A DNA stretch of 45,853 bases from Phormidium tenue FACHB-1050 (GTDB lineage: Bacteria > Cyanobacteriota > Cyanobacteriia > Pseudanabaenales > Pseudanabaenaceae). Position numbers and translations under genes: made by a program. A model generated the notes under the pieces. That model had not been told where the DNA came from, ran no database searches, and saw only the letters and a list, made by a program, of their open reading frames with translations. The stretch lies in assembly GCF_014696925.1 (NCBI RefSeq), contig NZ_JACJQY010000046.1, positions 1 through 45,853 on the forward strand. Direction: 5' to 3'. Every line of letters starts with the position of its first letter. Positions within the stretch are counted from its first letter, which is position 1. Below, in pieces: positions 34,441-42,374 of the stretch.

Positions 34441-36952
34441 TATGAATTATCGTTGCTTTTTCTTTGATAGCTTCATCATCATCAGGACATAGTTCCAAAG
34501 CTCTTTGATAATGCTGAATACAATCTTCCATCATTCCAAGATTCTTTTCAGCATAAGCAAGACCATGTAAGACTTTATAGCTTTCTATAATAGAAAAAGT
34601 TGATTTGCAGATATTTACAACTTCTCGATAACGACTTTTGCTAATCCAATCAACTGCTAACGATTTATTGATACCAACAGCAATTTCTTTCTCATCACCC
34701 AACAAAGCCAACCGATGAATTTCTAAACCTTGTTCTTCAGTAAAAGACTCAGCTTCTTGATGCCAAACTCGATAGAGTTCCCTTACTGCTGTTGCATAAA
34801 TCTCCTGCGTAAACTCAGGACTTAACAACTCCACCAAAATCTTCGGCACACGATAGAGATCGCCATTCACTTCTAACAAACCGATCGCCTTTGCCCGAAC
34901 TTGATGCACCTTGAGATTCTCAACTCCCTCACATACCTTCGCAAACACCAACTCAGGCACAGGCAAATCGAACACCAAACCCAGCCTTAACATTTCCTGC
35001 AAATCTGGACTTTGCTGAGCCAGTAACGTCTCCGCGAGAATATGTTCGCGAAACTCAATTTGCTTGGCATTCATCCGATCCAAAACTTCCTGCTTTTGCC
35101 CCTCCGTCAACAGATCGTTCGGCAAAATCGCCGCCAACCACTCCAACAACCTCGGATTCCCATCCGCCACCGCGATCGCCTGTTTTTGCAACGCCACCAA
35201 AGGTTCCGCATCCTCACGCGACAACATCGGCAACTGAAACCCCGCAAGGCGATCGCACTTCTTCTTGAGATCCACACCCCGCAACGAAAACAACGGTACG
35301 CGAAACAGCCTTGCATTTAGCGCAACGTCGGGCAAATTAAAATCATAGCGACAGGTCACAATCAACCGATGGCGCAAACCAGAACGGGCGATCGCACTCA
35401 CCAAAGCCATCAAAGGCTCCACCACCTCATACTTCAGCACCCATGCCCCAAACGCATTCTCTTCCAGATTCACCTCAAAATCATCCAACACAAACATCAA
35501 ACAGCGATCCTTATCGTTCATGCCCTCCTTGAGAAACCTCGTCAGCTTCTGCATTAGCGGTAACTTACCATTGAGAATCTCATGCCCCGCCTCAGAAATG
35601 CAATTTCTCGCCAAATCCTGCAACAGCTTCCCTTCATCAAACTGCTTGAAATTAAAAATCGTGTCATAGTTCGAGTTTTGCGGATCGGCAATCCGTTCCA
35701 ACAACCGCTTCGCCACCGTCGTCTTACCCAAACCACCCATCCCATGCAACAACACACCCAGATCGTTCCCCTGCAATCGCCGCAAACTTGATTGCAAGAT
35801 CCGCCGCCGTCCCACAAAATCCTCACGCCGCACCACCCTCGGCGTAGTCGCATCATCAGGATCGAGAAATAACTGCTCGATCTCCGAACTCAATGGCAAC
35901 AGGCGATCGCCCAACGGCAACACCAACGCCGCCAAACTCACATCCAACTTGCCGCGCCCATACAACCGCAACAAATACCAATTAGAAATATTCTTCTCTC
36001 GCAACTTCTGATAGGTCGCCGCGATCGCCTCTACCAAACTATTAGCCGAAGCCAAAGACTCATACAAACAAGCCGCCGCCAGAGTCGCCACATCATCCCC
36101 AATCGGACGACCCCAACCCAACACCGCCGTTAATCCCAAATTTAACAAAGCCTCCGCCATCGAAGGCGTAGCACCCTGCTCTCCCGCCTGACCCGTCCGA
36201 CAGCCAGACAAAAATACCAAACGCGGCAACCGAAACCGCAACGCATCAACAATCTCACCCGCCTTCGCATCATAGCGATCGCCCGTCTCCGTTTCCGTAA
36301 TAAAAAACGGCTCTCCTTTATCATTTATCGAAGCATGACCCGTCAAATGAAACACATCAAAATGATTGTCACCATAGCGCCGCCAAGTCTTTTGCAACTC
36401 ACTCACACAGCCACTCTCCTCCACCCGCAAGGTCAGCGCCACATCACGAGTCGCATCCAAGATCCGCCCCTCTTCACCCTCAAAATTCAAGCGCGGCTCC
36501 ACCCCTTCAGGATCAGTCGCCATAAACATCACCCGCAAAGGGCGATCGGCTGGCTCACATGCCGCCACTTCTCCCTTAGTCCAGCGCACAGGCACAACTT
36601 TAGGAAAAGTGCGATCGATCAAAAATCCCTCGCGATCGTGCAGCACCTCCCAAGGCAAATGCGGTAACTTGGCAAGATTAGCGATCGCCAATACCAACAA
36701 ATCCCCCTGACAATCCGCCAAAGCGCGACTCAACCATCGCCCATCCCCATCCAACCAGCCAAACAATTTCTTCCCGATCACCACAGGATCGGGCATAGAC
36801 ACATAAATATCCCGCTCAGCTAAAGCGATCGCATCCTCAATATCACTAATCCGCAAGATCTGCTTTTCATAGCCCTGACCATTCAGCTTTAGATACCGCA
36901 ACTCAACCTTAGTCTCACTGCTAGGATGCAACTCGATATAAAGAATTTGCAC
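33206..36952 (-). CDS. CHAT protease - STAND NTPase - TPR protein (5' part, frameshifted at its 3' end)
   Basis: The 1248-residue frame begins at GTG 36952 with GGAG seven to nine bases upstream. Residues about 80-345 form a CHAT caspase-like protease with the catalytic dyad H206 (FHLTGHASI) and C251 (FLSGCRTG). Residues about 375-700 form a STAND/NB-ARC NTPase with Walker A HGMGGLGKTT (K410) and Walker B CLMFVLDDFE (D490, D491). A helical linker is followed by 40-residue TPRs from about residue 810. The TPRs run into the next frame after a one-base deletion near 33244. Such proteins are seen as sensor-effector conflict or cell-death systems: the TPRs would sense, the NTPase oligomerise and the CHAT domain cleave. 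The target is unknown. A second DNA duplication (33631-34350) lies in the TPR region. Confidence 0.88.
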   Translation of the reverse strand: MQILYIELHPSSETKVELRYLKLNGQGYEKQILRISDIEDAIALAERDIYVSMPDPVVIGKKLFGWLDGDGRWLSRALADCQGDLLVLAIANLAKLPHLPWEVLHDREGFLIDRTFPKVVPVRWTKGEVAACEPADRPLRVMFMATDPEGVEPRLNFEGEEGRILDATRDVALTLRVEESGCVSELQKTWRRYGDNHFDVFHLTGHASINDKGEPFFITETETGDRYDAKAGEIVDALRFRLPRLVFLSGCRTGQAGEQGATPSMAEALLNLGLTAVLGWGRPIGDDVATLAAACLYESLASANSLVEAIAATYQKLREKNISNWYLLRLYGRGKLDVSLAALVLPLGDRLLPLSSEIEQLFLDPDDATTPRVVRREDFVGRRRILQSSLRRLQGNDLGVLLHGMGGLGKTTVAKRLLERIADPQNSNYDTIFNFKQFDEGKLLQDLARNCISEAGHEILNGKLPLMQKLTRFLKEGMNDKDRCLMFVLDDFEVNLEENAFGAWVLKYEVVEPLMALVSAIARSGLRHRLIVTCRYDFNLPDVALNARLFRVPLFSLRGVDLKKKCDRLAGFQLPMLSREDAEPLVALQKQAIAVADGNPRLLEWLAAILPNDLLTEGQKQEVLDRMNAKQIEFREHILAETLLAQQSPDLQEMLRLGLVFDLPVPELVFAKVCEGVENLKVHQVRAKAIGLLEVNGDLYRVPKILVELLSPEFTQEIYATAVRELYRVWHQEAESFTEEQGLEIHRLALLGDEKEIAVGINKSLAVDWISKSRYREVVNICKSTFSIIESYKVLHGLAYAEKNLGMMEDCIQHYQRALELCPDDDEAIKEKATIIHNFAIVKAQQGQVDQAITLYQQSLEITDRIGEVRGKAATLGAMANIYASQGLVEKAFEQYQQVLEIARQIGHVQYEATALHNMAEIYVQQGQVEQAIALYQQSSEITDRIGDVQTKAATLHNMAGIYARQGQVEQAIALYQQSLEITDRIGEVRGKAATLGAMANIYASQGLVEKAFEQYQQVLEIARQIGHVQYEATALHNMAEIYVQQGQVEQAIALYQQSSEITDRIGYVQTKAATLHNMAGIYARQGQVEQAIALYQQSLEITDRIGDVQGKAATLHQMAGIYTQQGQIDQAISLYQQSLEIKESIGDVQGKAATLHQMAIIHTQLGQVDQAIALYQESLEIKERIGDLYGKAATLHQIAIIYAQQGQIDQAIAIYQQSLEIQERIGNIQGKASTLIKWRVSIPDRDK
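33631..34350. repeat. Tandem duplication of a 360-bp block (three TPR units)
   Basis: 33631-33990 and 33991-34350 are identical except at one base (A at 33751, C at 34111), which changes one Asp to Tyr in the encoded repeat. Identity at the 360-bp offset extends to about position 34392. Confidence 0.93.
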
Positions 36953-37077
36953 AAATCACTCCCAATTTGTTTGCAAAATTTTTTGCTGGTAAGCTAGAGC
37001 AAGCTATATTTCATTAAAGCATTTCTTTTATTTTTTGCCTTTCACCTTCTTAACCAAATTCATAGGAGGTTAACCTC

Positions 37078-37329
37078 GTGACCACTCTAACTGGGCTAGA
37101 TCGCATCACCTTTGATCCACAGATTATGGCTGGACAGGCTTGCATCCGTGGGATGAGGATACCCATTTCTCTAGTTATCAACCTGATTGCCAATGGTTTA
37201 TCGATCACAGAAATTATTAACGACTATCCATATCTCGAACCCGAAGATATTCAACAATCCCTAAAATATGCCGCATGGCTAACTCAAGAACGGGTGATTT
37301 TCTTTCCACAAACCGCCCAAGCTGTATGA
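37078..37329 (+). CDS. DUF433 domain antitoxin-like protein
   Basis: The 83-residue protein has the core RITFDPQIMAGQACIRGMRI and the HTH-like ITEIINDYPYLEPEDIQQSL. It starts at GTG 37078 behind a perfect AGGAGG. The DUF5615 gene begins on its stop codon (ATGA overlap), the usual two-gene toxin-antitoxin layout. It is divergent from the CHAT-STAND-TPR gene, with 125 bp between the starts. Confidence 0.9.
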   Translation: MTTLTGLDRITFDPQIMAGQACIRGMRIPISLVINLIANGLSITEIINDYPYLEPEDIQQSLKYAAWLTQERVIFFPQTAQAV

Positions 37330-37688
37330 AGTTTTTAGGTGATATGGGCATCTCTCCCCGCACGATCGCACTTTTACGTGAGAGCGGTTATGATGCAATT
37401 CATCTGGTCGAGCAAAAACTAGAGCGGATGCCAGATCCAAATATTTTAGAAAAAGCTCGGCAAGAAGGGCGAATACTGCTTACAGTGGATTTAGATTTTA
37501 CTCAACTGCTAGCAATTAGCGGAGAAAGCTTACCTAGCGTAATTTTATTTCGCTTGGGCAATGTCAGTAGAGAAGTAGTTAATACCTATTTATTATCTGT
37601 CTTAGAGAACTATGCAACAGAATTAGAAAGCGGTGCAGTTATCTCAGTAAATGAAGCTTCCATTCGATTAAGGCGTTTACCTTTGTAA
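37326..37688 (+). CDS. DUF5615 PIN-like protein (toxin-like)
   Basis: From ATG 37326 the protein is 120 residues. MKFLGDMGISPRTIALLRES with an early Asp, the DPNILEKARQEGRILLTVDL block and DLDFTQLLA supply the acidic residues of the PIN/Mut7-C-like nuclease fold. It overlaps the DUF433 stop by four bases. The pair is widespread in cyanobacteria and is presumed to be a toxin-antitoxin module. Its 3' end overlaps the convergent Phd-like gene by 12 bp. Confidence 0.88.
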   Translation: MKFLGDMGISPRTIALLRESGYDAIHLVEQKLERMPDPNILEKARQEGRILLTVDLDFTQLLAISGESLPSVILFRLGNVSREVVNTYLLSVLENYATELESGAVISVNEASIRLRRLPL

Positions 37689-37898
37689 GTTTGATAGAGG
37701 TTCATGGGAACTTAGCATCTTTTTCATCTCAGCCAAACTAATCGCTGTCTCAGATCTGCGCTCAGCCACGATCGCCAAGTCATGAATATCTTCTAACATT
37801 TGCTCATATAGCTCAATACTTAAAATCACGGCTGTTTTATTACCGTTGCCATCAACAATGTATTGCTCTTGAGGTAAATCTGGCGTGATCGTAGTCAT
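37677..37898 (-). CDS. Phd/YefM-like antitoxin, no toxin partner visible
   Basis: The 73-residue protein has a short N-terminal strand region, YIVDGNGNKTAVILSIELYE (typical Phd/YefM core) and an acidic helical tail. It lacks part of the usual N-terminal DNA-binding segment. Its C-terminal end runs into the convergent DUF5615 gene, so no same-strand toxin follows. It may be an orphan or interact with another toxin in the area. Confidence 0.7.
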   Translation of the reverse strand: MTTITPDLPQEQYIVDGNGNKTAVILSIELYEQMLEDIHDLAIVAERRSETAISLAEMKKMLSSHEPLSNLQR

Positions 37899-37937
37899 AT
37901 ATTTCTGGTTTAGAGGCGATACGCTAATCTATATATA

Positions 37938-38387
37938 CTATTCCCAAAACCTTTGAGTAAGCAAAATCTCAACATCTTGGCTAAACTGCCATTGATCGGG
38001 AAACGCAACTTGAGGATAATCTTCGCGCACTTCAATTAGAGCATCTTGCCAAGCGCGATCAAAAGCCTCCACAAAAAAACGTTTCAAACTCGGCGACTGC
38101 TGCAAAGCAATTTTCAAATGGCGGCGCTGCTCCCGAATCGTAATTTCCCAGCCTCGATAGTCATATTCACTCTGGACATACAACCGCTTCAGTAAATGTG
38201 CCAACAACACTCCTAAACGGCTTTCAATCTCCGCCCGATCGCGACCCGCCACAATCTCCAACTCCTCGATTAAATGAACCAAATCTAAACCCTGAAAATC
38301 CTTTACCCGCAACTTAGCGATCTCCTCTTCAAGCCATAAATGCTGATCGCGATCGTAAAGTGACAACTTCGTAATTGCTTGAGTCAT
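37938..38387 (-). CDS. DUF29 family protein
   Basis: The protein is 149 residues from ATG 38387 (MTQAITKLSLYDRDQHLWLE). It has the DUF29 pattern: LYDRDQHLWLEEEIAKLRVK, then LDLVHLIEELEIVAGRDRAE, LLAHLLKRLYVQSEY and the basic GWEITIREQRRHLKIALQQS. DUF29 is a helical family frequent in cyanobacteria, often near toxin-antitoxin genes, with no known role. It starts four bases after the EACC1-like gene and is probably co-translated with it. Confidence 0.88.
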   Translation of the reverse strand: MTQAITKLSLYDRDQHLWLEEEIAKLRVKDFQGLDLVHLIEELEIVAGRDRAEIESRLGVLLAHLLKRLYVQSEYDYRGWEITIREQRRHLKIALQQSPSLKRFFVEAFDRAWQDALIEVREDYPQVAFPDQWQFSQDVEILLTQRFWE

Positions 38388-38391
38388 AAAC

Positions 38392-38727
38392 TTAACTCTC
38401 CAAAACCTTACGGATTTGTTCGATTGTCGCATTTTCTAGCAAGAGGCGATCGCCATTGCGCCCGACAATCAACACCTTGGCGATCCTCTTGCCTGACTTA
38501 CCTTGTTTATATTCCTGATACCACTTACGGATTTGTTCAGCAATAGCTAAAGCTCCTGACGCAATCCCGACAATGGAAGCGATTACCGCCATCACACCTT
38601 CGCGCTGAATCTCTTCATCCACATCATAGGAACCTTCAATTCCATCCATTGCTAATAATTCTTCCGTCGCTGCGATCGCGCCATCACCTTCGATCGCGAA
38701 TTTAATTTCTGAAATTATTTCTGACAT
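38392..38727 (-). CDS. Small protein resembling EACC1 (effector-associated constant component)
   Basis: From ATG 38727 the protein is 111 residues. An N-terminal strand-helix (IKFAIEGDGAIAATEELLAM) is followed by a hydrophobic helix (45-68, VMAVIASIVGIASGALAIAE), a charged linker and a beta hairpin plus helix (RIAKVLIVGRNGDRLLLENA, TIEQIRKVL). This strand-helix/hydrophobic helix/hairpin plan is that of EACC1, a component that accompanies CHAT, trypsin-like and NTPase effectors in bacterial conflict systems. The similarity is by layout and pattern, not by search. A CHAT-STAND-TPR gene lies 1.4 kb away on the same strand. Confidence 0.6.
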   Translation of the reverse strand: MSEIISEIKFAIEGDGAIAATEELLAMDGIEGSYDVDEEIQREGVMAVIASIVGIASGALAIAEQIRKWYQEYKQGKSGKRIAKVLIVGRNGDRLLLENATIEQIRKVLES

Positions 38728-38808
38728 GAGCGAGATAACCAATTGCGAATGTGATTAAAATTTTAGGCTATATGTGACGAATAAGTGATGTTTTACTGGT
38801 GTTTACCC

Positions 38809-39372
38809 TCAAAACTGCTTGGGATTTCTTTGATTTTCAGCGGAAAATACAATTTCTCTAATGCGTTTTTGCCTCGTCTCTTCCCTTTTAGCCAAGGTTA
38901 TCCATTGCAAAAGATTGCGCTTGTCAGTTCGACTTAAATTCAAAAAATATTCTTTTGCCACTAGATTGGAAGATAATGCTGTCATCAAGTCATCGGGAAT
39001 GATTAAAGCTTCAACTGCATCAAGAACATTCCAAGAACTATTACTTTTAGCGATCGCGATCGCTTCCAATCCTGCGCTTGTCATCAATCCCTTCTCGATC
39101 AGACTAGCGACTTTCTCTTTATTGACCTTAGACCAAACACTATTCGGCTTTCTGACACAAAAAAATTGCATATACTTTTCTGCATCAATAGACTTTACCT
39201 TGCTATCGATCCATCCAAAACAGAGCGCTTCGTCTACCGCATCACTGTAAGTTATGGAAGGCTTGCCACAGCCTTTTTTGTAATAGATTAACCAAACAGA
39301 ACTTTCAATATCATGATTTTTATCTAACCACTCTCGCCACTGTTGTCGATTTTCGGGATAAAAAGTGTTCAT
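38809..39372 (-). CDS. YdeI/OmpD-associated family protein
   Basis: From ATG 39372 the protein is 187 residues. FYPENRQQWREWLDKNHDIE, VWLIYYKKGCGKPSITYSDA and DEALCFGWIDSKVKSID are the standard N-terminal blocks; KRNLLQWITLAKREETRQKR is the standard C-terminal one. The family is named for bacteriocin or peptide resistance in some bacteria; the biochemical role is unclear. An upstream 25-codon extension lacks family resemblance. It is divergent from the first isochorismatase gene, with an inverted repeat in between. Confidence 0.9.
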   Translation of the reverse strand: MNTFYPENRQQWREWLDKNHDIESSVWLIYYKKGCGKPSITYSDAVDEALCFGWIDSKVKSIDAEKYMQFFCVRKPNSVWSKVNKEKVASLIEKGLMTSAGLEAIAIAKSNSSWNVLDAVEALIIPDDLMTALSSNLVAKEYFLNLSRTDKRNLLQWITLAKREETRQKRIREIVFSAENQRNPKQF

Positions 39373-39447
39373 TTTTGTTTGGCAGATGAAAGCTGCGATC
39401 GCTATAAGTTTCTGAGTAACAGTCTGGGCTAACCAGATCCTCAACAA

Positions 39448-39481
39448 TTAATACAAATCTACAATGCAATTTGTATTAATC
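39448..39481. promoter_or_regulatory. 12-bp inverted repeat between divergent genes (candidate operator)
   Basis: ATTAATACAAAT (39448-39459) and ATTTGTATTAAT (39470-39481) form a perfect inverted repeat with a 10-bp spacer, 16 bp before the ATG of the hydrolase gene. The centre-to-centre spacing of 22 bp (about two helical turns) suits a dimeric repressor or activator such as a GntR- or LysR-type protein. No regulator gene is adjacent. Confidence 0.5.
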
Positions 39482-39496
39482 TTAAAAAAATCACTT

Positions 39497-40180
39497 ATGC
39501 ATATTAACTCTACGCCCTATCCCTACCCCTACAACGGCGACCTCAGACCAGAGAATACGGCTCTGATCATCATCGATATGCAGACAGACTTTTGCGGTGT
39601 CGGCGGCTATGTAGACAAAATGGGCTATGACCTCTCACTCACCCGCGCCCCAATTGAGCCAATCAAAAAAGTCCTGACCCTATTTCGCGAAAAAGGCTTT
39701 TTAATCATTCATACCCGCGAAGGGCATCGACCCGACTTATCAGATTTACCTGAAAACAAGCGCTGGCGATCGCAAAGAATTGGAGCAGGAATTGGCGATG
39801 AAGGTCCCTGTGGCAAAATCTTAGTCCGTGGCGAAAAAGGTTGGGACATCATTCCAGAGCTTTACCCGATCGCAGGTGAACCGATTATCGACAAACCAGG
39901 GAAAGGCTCATTTTATGCCACCGATCTCGACCTACTTTTGAAACGCAATGGCATTCAAAATATTATTTTGTCAGGGATTACTACCGACGTTTGCGTCCAT
40001 ACAACCATGCGTGATGCCAACGATCGCGGCTATGAATGCCTAATGTTGTCAGACTGCACAGGTGCAACGGACTATGGCAACCACCTTGCCGCGCTAAAAA
40101 TGATCGAAATGCAAGGCGGCGTATTCGGTGCAGTCAGTGATTCTGAAACATTGACTACAGCGATCGCGCAAAATTTCTAG
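39497..40180 (+). CDS. Isochorismatase-fold amidohydrolase, biuret hydrolase-like
   Basis: From ATG 39497 the protein is 227 residues. It has the cysteine-hydrolase triad: Asp in IIIDMQTDF (D31), Lys in DKPGKGSF (K133/K136) and Cys in [13 protein letters not shown] (C166). The [20 protein letters not shown] and [14 protein letters not shown] segments are those of the biuret amidohydrolase group rather than true isochorismatases. Predicted reaction: hydrolysis of biuret or a similar imide to allophanate plus ammonia. It leads an apparent operon with an ABC ATPase, a cupin and a second hydrolase. Confidence 0.85.
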   Translation: MHINSTPYPYPYNGDLRPENTALIIIDMQTDFCGVGGYVDKMGYDLSLTRAPIEPIKKVLTLFREKGFLIIHTREGHRPDLSDLPENKRWRSQRIGAGIGDEGPCGKILVRGEKGWDIIPELYPIAGEPIIDKPGKGSFYATDLDLLLKRNGIQNIILSGITTDVCVHTTMRDANDRGYECLMLSDCTGATDYGNHLAALKMIEMQGGVFGAVSDSETLTTAIAQNF

Positions 40181-40215
40181 TTAAATTATAAAAATGCATA
40201 TAAGTATACGGCGCT

Positions 40216-41856
40216 ATGGAAAAACCGATGCCTGACGATCTTGAAAGCGATCTTGCTGCTAATCTGGTTGAAGAAGAATCTATGAAAGAGTCGATACCAA
40301 CCTTGACTATTCCATCTAGTGTCTCCGCTGATGCTCTGCGATCGCACCTACCGCCTGAACTAGAACTAGTAAATATCTCTAAGAGATTTGGTTCTTTCGT
40401 GGCAGTTGATAACGTATCACTTAAGCTTGCCCCAGGAACTTTTCATGCCTTACTTGGTGAAAATGGTGCAGGCAAGAGTACTTTAGTCAAGTGCATTATG
40501 GGCTTCCATAGTGCCACTCATGGCGATATTTTGATTAATAAACATTCCCGCGATATCCATAGTCCCCGCGATGCTTATAACTATGGTATTGGCATGGTTT
40601 ATCAACATTTTACTGTTGTGCCTGCAATGACTGTTGCAGAAAACCTTTTGCTGGTGCGACCTGACACACCAACGATCATCAATTGGAAAGATGAATTAGA
40701 AAAGCTGGAAGCATTTATGGCTTCGGCTCCTTTCAAAATCGATCTCAATACCCCAATCTCACAACTGGCTGCTGGTCAAAAGCAAAAGTTAGAAATTCTC
40801 AAACAGCTTTATCTCAAAAGTCGCATCCTCATTCTTGATGAACCCACATCGGTGTTAACTCCTCAAGAAGCTGATGAAGTATTAGGGCTGTTGCGGGAAG
40901 AAGTGACCGCAGGTCGATTGAGCGTACTGATGATCAGTCACAAGTTTCGCGAAATTACAGCCTTTGCAGATGATGTCACAGTGCTACGTAAAGGCAAATT
41001 CGCAGGAACAGGTTCTACAAAAGAACTATCAGTTTCTGATATGGCTGCGATGATGTTAGGTGAAGCCAAGGAAGCTCGTCAAGTTGTCAAAACAGAAGTT
41101 TCCCTAGATAATCTGGTTCTCGATGCGCGTAATCTCCATGCCGATCGCGACAATGGTTTAGAAGCAGTCTCTGGTGTGAACTTACAAATCAAGAGTGGCG
41201 AAATCGTTGGTGTCGCTGGTGTCTCAGGCAATGGTCAGAAGGAGTTAGTAGAAGTTCTATCTGGTCAGCGCATCCTCACGGCTGGTGAGATTTTTGTTAA
41301 TGGCGATCGCTATACTGCTACCCGCAAGGAAATGTATAGCCATCAAGTGTTTTCACTACCTGAAGAACCTCTGCGAAATGCCTGTGTGCCACATATGAGT
41401 GTCGCCGAAAATTTGGCTTTACGCACCTTTGATCGTCCTCCCCAAGCTAAGGCAGGAGTTTTGCTACTATTCAAAGCAATTCGCGAAACTGCGAAGAATT
41501 TGATCAAGGTCTTCTCCATTAAAACTCCATCCCCTGAGACTCCTGTGGGTAATCTCTCAGGTGGTAATGTGCAGCGTACCGTTCTCGCTAGAGAGCTATC
41601 TGCGGAGCAGATCAAATTATTGATTGTGGCAAATCCTGTATTCGGCTTGGACTTTGCGGCGGTTGAATATATTCACAATCAAATTGTCGAAGCGAGAAAT
41701 CGTGGCGTTGCTGTCCTCCTAGTCAGTGAAGATCTCGATGAGATTTTGACACTAAGCGATCGCATTTTAGTGATGAGTGATGGTCAATTCGTTTATGAAA
41801 GCACCAGTGCTGAAGTCAATCTCGCGGAAATCGGGCAGAAGATGGCGGGACATTAA
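40216..41856 (+). CDS. ABC transporter ATPase, two-domain, BMP/nucleoside type
   Basis: The 546-residue protein has two ATPase halves. Half 1 has Walker A GENGAGKST, signature-like LAAGQKQKLEI, Walker B ILILDEPTSVLT and MVYQHFTVVPAMTVAENLLL; half 2 has a degenerate Walker A (GVSGNGQKEL), signature LSGGNVQRTVLARE and IVANPVFGLDF. This tandem layout is that of YufO/NupO-like ATPases serving BMP-family (purine nucleoside or related) importers. There is an N-terminal extension of about 45 residues. The permease and binding-protein genes are not in this window. The gene sits 35 bp after the first hydrolase gene and 2 bp before the cupin gene. Confidence 0.88.
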   Translation: MEKPMPDDLESDLAANLVEEESMKESIPTLTIPSSVSADALRSHLPPELELVNISKRFGSFVAVDNVSLKLAPGTFHALLGENGAGKSTLVKCIMGFHSATHGDILINKHSRDIHSPRDAYNYGIGMVYQHFTVVPAMTVAENLLLVRPDTPTIINWKDELEKLEAFMASAPFKIDLNTPISQLAAGQKQKLEILKQLYLKSRILILDEPTSVLTPQEADEVLGLLREEVTAGRLSVLMISHKFREITAFADDVTVLRKGKFAGTGSTKELSVSDMAAMMLGEAKEARQVVKTEVSLDNLVLDARNLHADRDNGLEAVSGVNLQIKSGEIVGVAGVSGNGQKELVEVLSGQRILTAGEIFVNGDRYTATRKEMYSHQVFSLPEEPLRNACVPHMSVAENLALRTFDRPPQAKAGVLLLFKAIRETAKNLIKVFSIKTPSPETPVGNLSGGNVQRTVLARELSAEQIKLLIVANPVFGLDFAAVEYIHNQIVEARNRGVAVLLVSEDLDEILTLSDRILVMSDGQFVYESTSAEVNLAEIGQKMAGH

Positions 41857-41858
41857 CG

Positions 41859-42212
41859 ATGATCATCAATCAACAAGTTCGGATCTTTCCCGAATTGCTT
41901 ACTCGTCCTAGCTATGATGATCTACTGTGGGAGCCATTTCGCCAAGGAGTCGAAATCTATCCTTTATATAAGAGTGATACGGGAGCAAGTGCGGCTCTAC
42001 TCCGCTATGAAGCTGGAGCCAAGGTTCCCCATCATTCCCATTCAGGTTACGAACATATATTTGTATTGTCGGGTTCGCAAGCCGATGCCAATGGCAAATA
42101 TACCAAAGGTTCCGTAATCATCAATCCTCCCGATACTAGCCACCAAGTCTCTAGTGAAGAAGGATGTGTAGTTCTCATTGTCTGGGAAAAGCCTGTAATT
42201 ATTCACGAGTAA
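41859..42212 (+). CDS. Cupin (ChrR-type) domain protein
   Basis: The 117-residue protein has both cupin metal-binding motifs: GAKVPHHSHSGYEHIFVLSG with three His and a Glu, and PPDTSHQV. The GTYxxGSxxxNPP-like run (KYTKGSVIINPPDTSHQ) is that of the ChrR/anti-sigma-type cupin family. It starts 2 bp after the ABC ATPase stop, implying translational coupling. It may sense or process a small molecule; no sigma-factor binding domain is present. Confidence 0.88.
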   Translation: MIINQQVRIFPELLTRPSYDDLLWEPFRQGVEIYPLYKSDTGASAALLRYEAGAKVPHHSHSGYEHIFVLSGSQADANGKYTKGSVIINPPDTSHQVSSEEGCVVLIVWEKPVIIHE

Positions 42213-42214
42213 TT

Positions 42215-42316
42215 TATACCAATTCACAAAAGTGTGATGACACTTTTGTGAATTGAAAACCAATCCCAGTCAGGGTTTTAAAAACATAAAATAACGTATT
42301 TGTGTTTTTGTATTTA
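42215..42316. mobile_element. Composite palindromic MITE, copy C (inverted)
   Basis: TATACCAATTCACAAAAGTG and its arm form hairpin 2, followed by the linker GAAAACC...GGTTTTAAAA and a degenerate hairpin 1 (AAAAACATAAAATA-ACG-TATTTGTGTTTTT). The order is the reverse of copies A and B. It lies inside the hydrolase operon, between the cupin and second hydrolase genes. Confidence 0.72.
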
Positions 42317-42322
42317 TCCATT

Positions 42323-42353
42323 AGTACAGGCCACGCGCTGCAAGCCCTGTACT
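42323..42353 (+). promoter_or_regulatory. Leader hairpin upstream of the second hydrolase
   Basis: AGTACAGG (42323-42330) pairs perfectly with CCTGTACT (42346-42353) across a 15-nt G/C-rich loop, 21 nt before the ATG. It could be an operator or leader structure. It does not match a riboswitch class I know. Confidence 0.4.
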
Positions 42354-42374
42354 CAAATTATTGAGGAAAAACTT

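Noticed and set aside
32460-34492. Long open frames on the plus strand opposite the TPR array
   Set aside because: They are antisense to the TPR codons, have the same 120-bp period and no ribosome sites. They follow from the repeat structure and codon choice of the real minus-strand gene.
35042-36667. Several plus- and minus-strand open frames inside the CHAT/NTPase region
   Set aside because: They overlap the coding strand with clear CHAT and STAND motifs and encode low-complexity Arg/Gln-rich peptides.
42323-42353. Guanidine or similar riboswitch before the second hydrolase
   Set aside because: Only one simple hairpin is present; the paired ACGR-loop hairpins of guanidine-II or other known classes are not seen.
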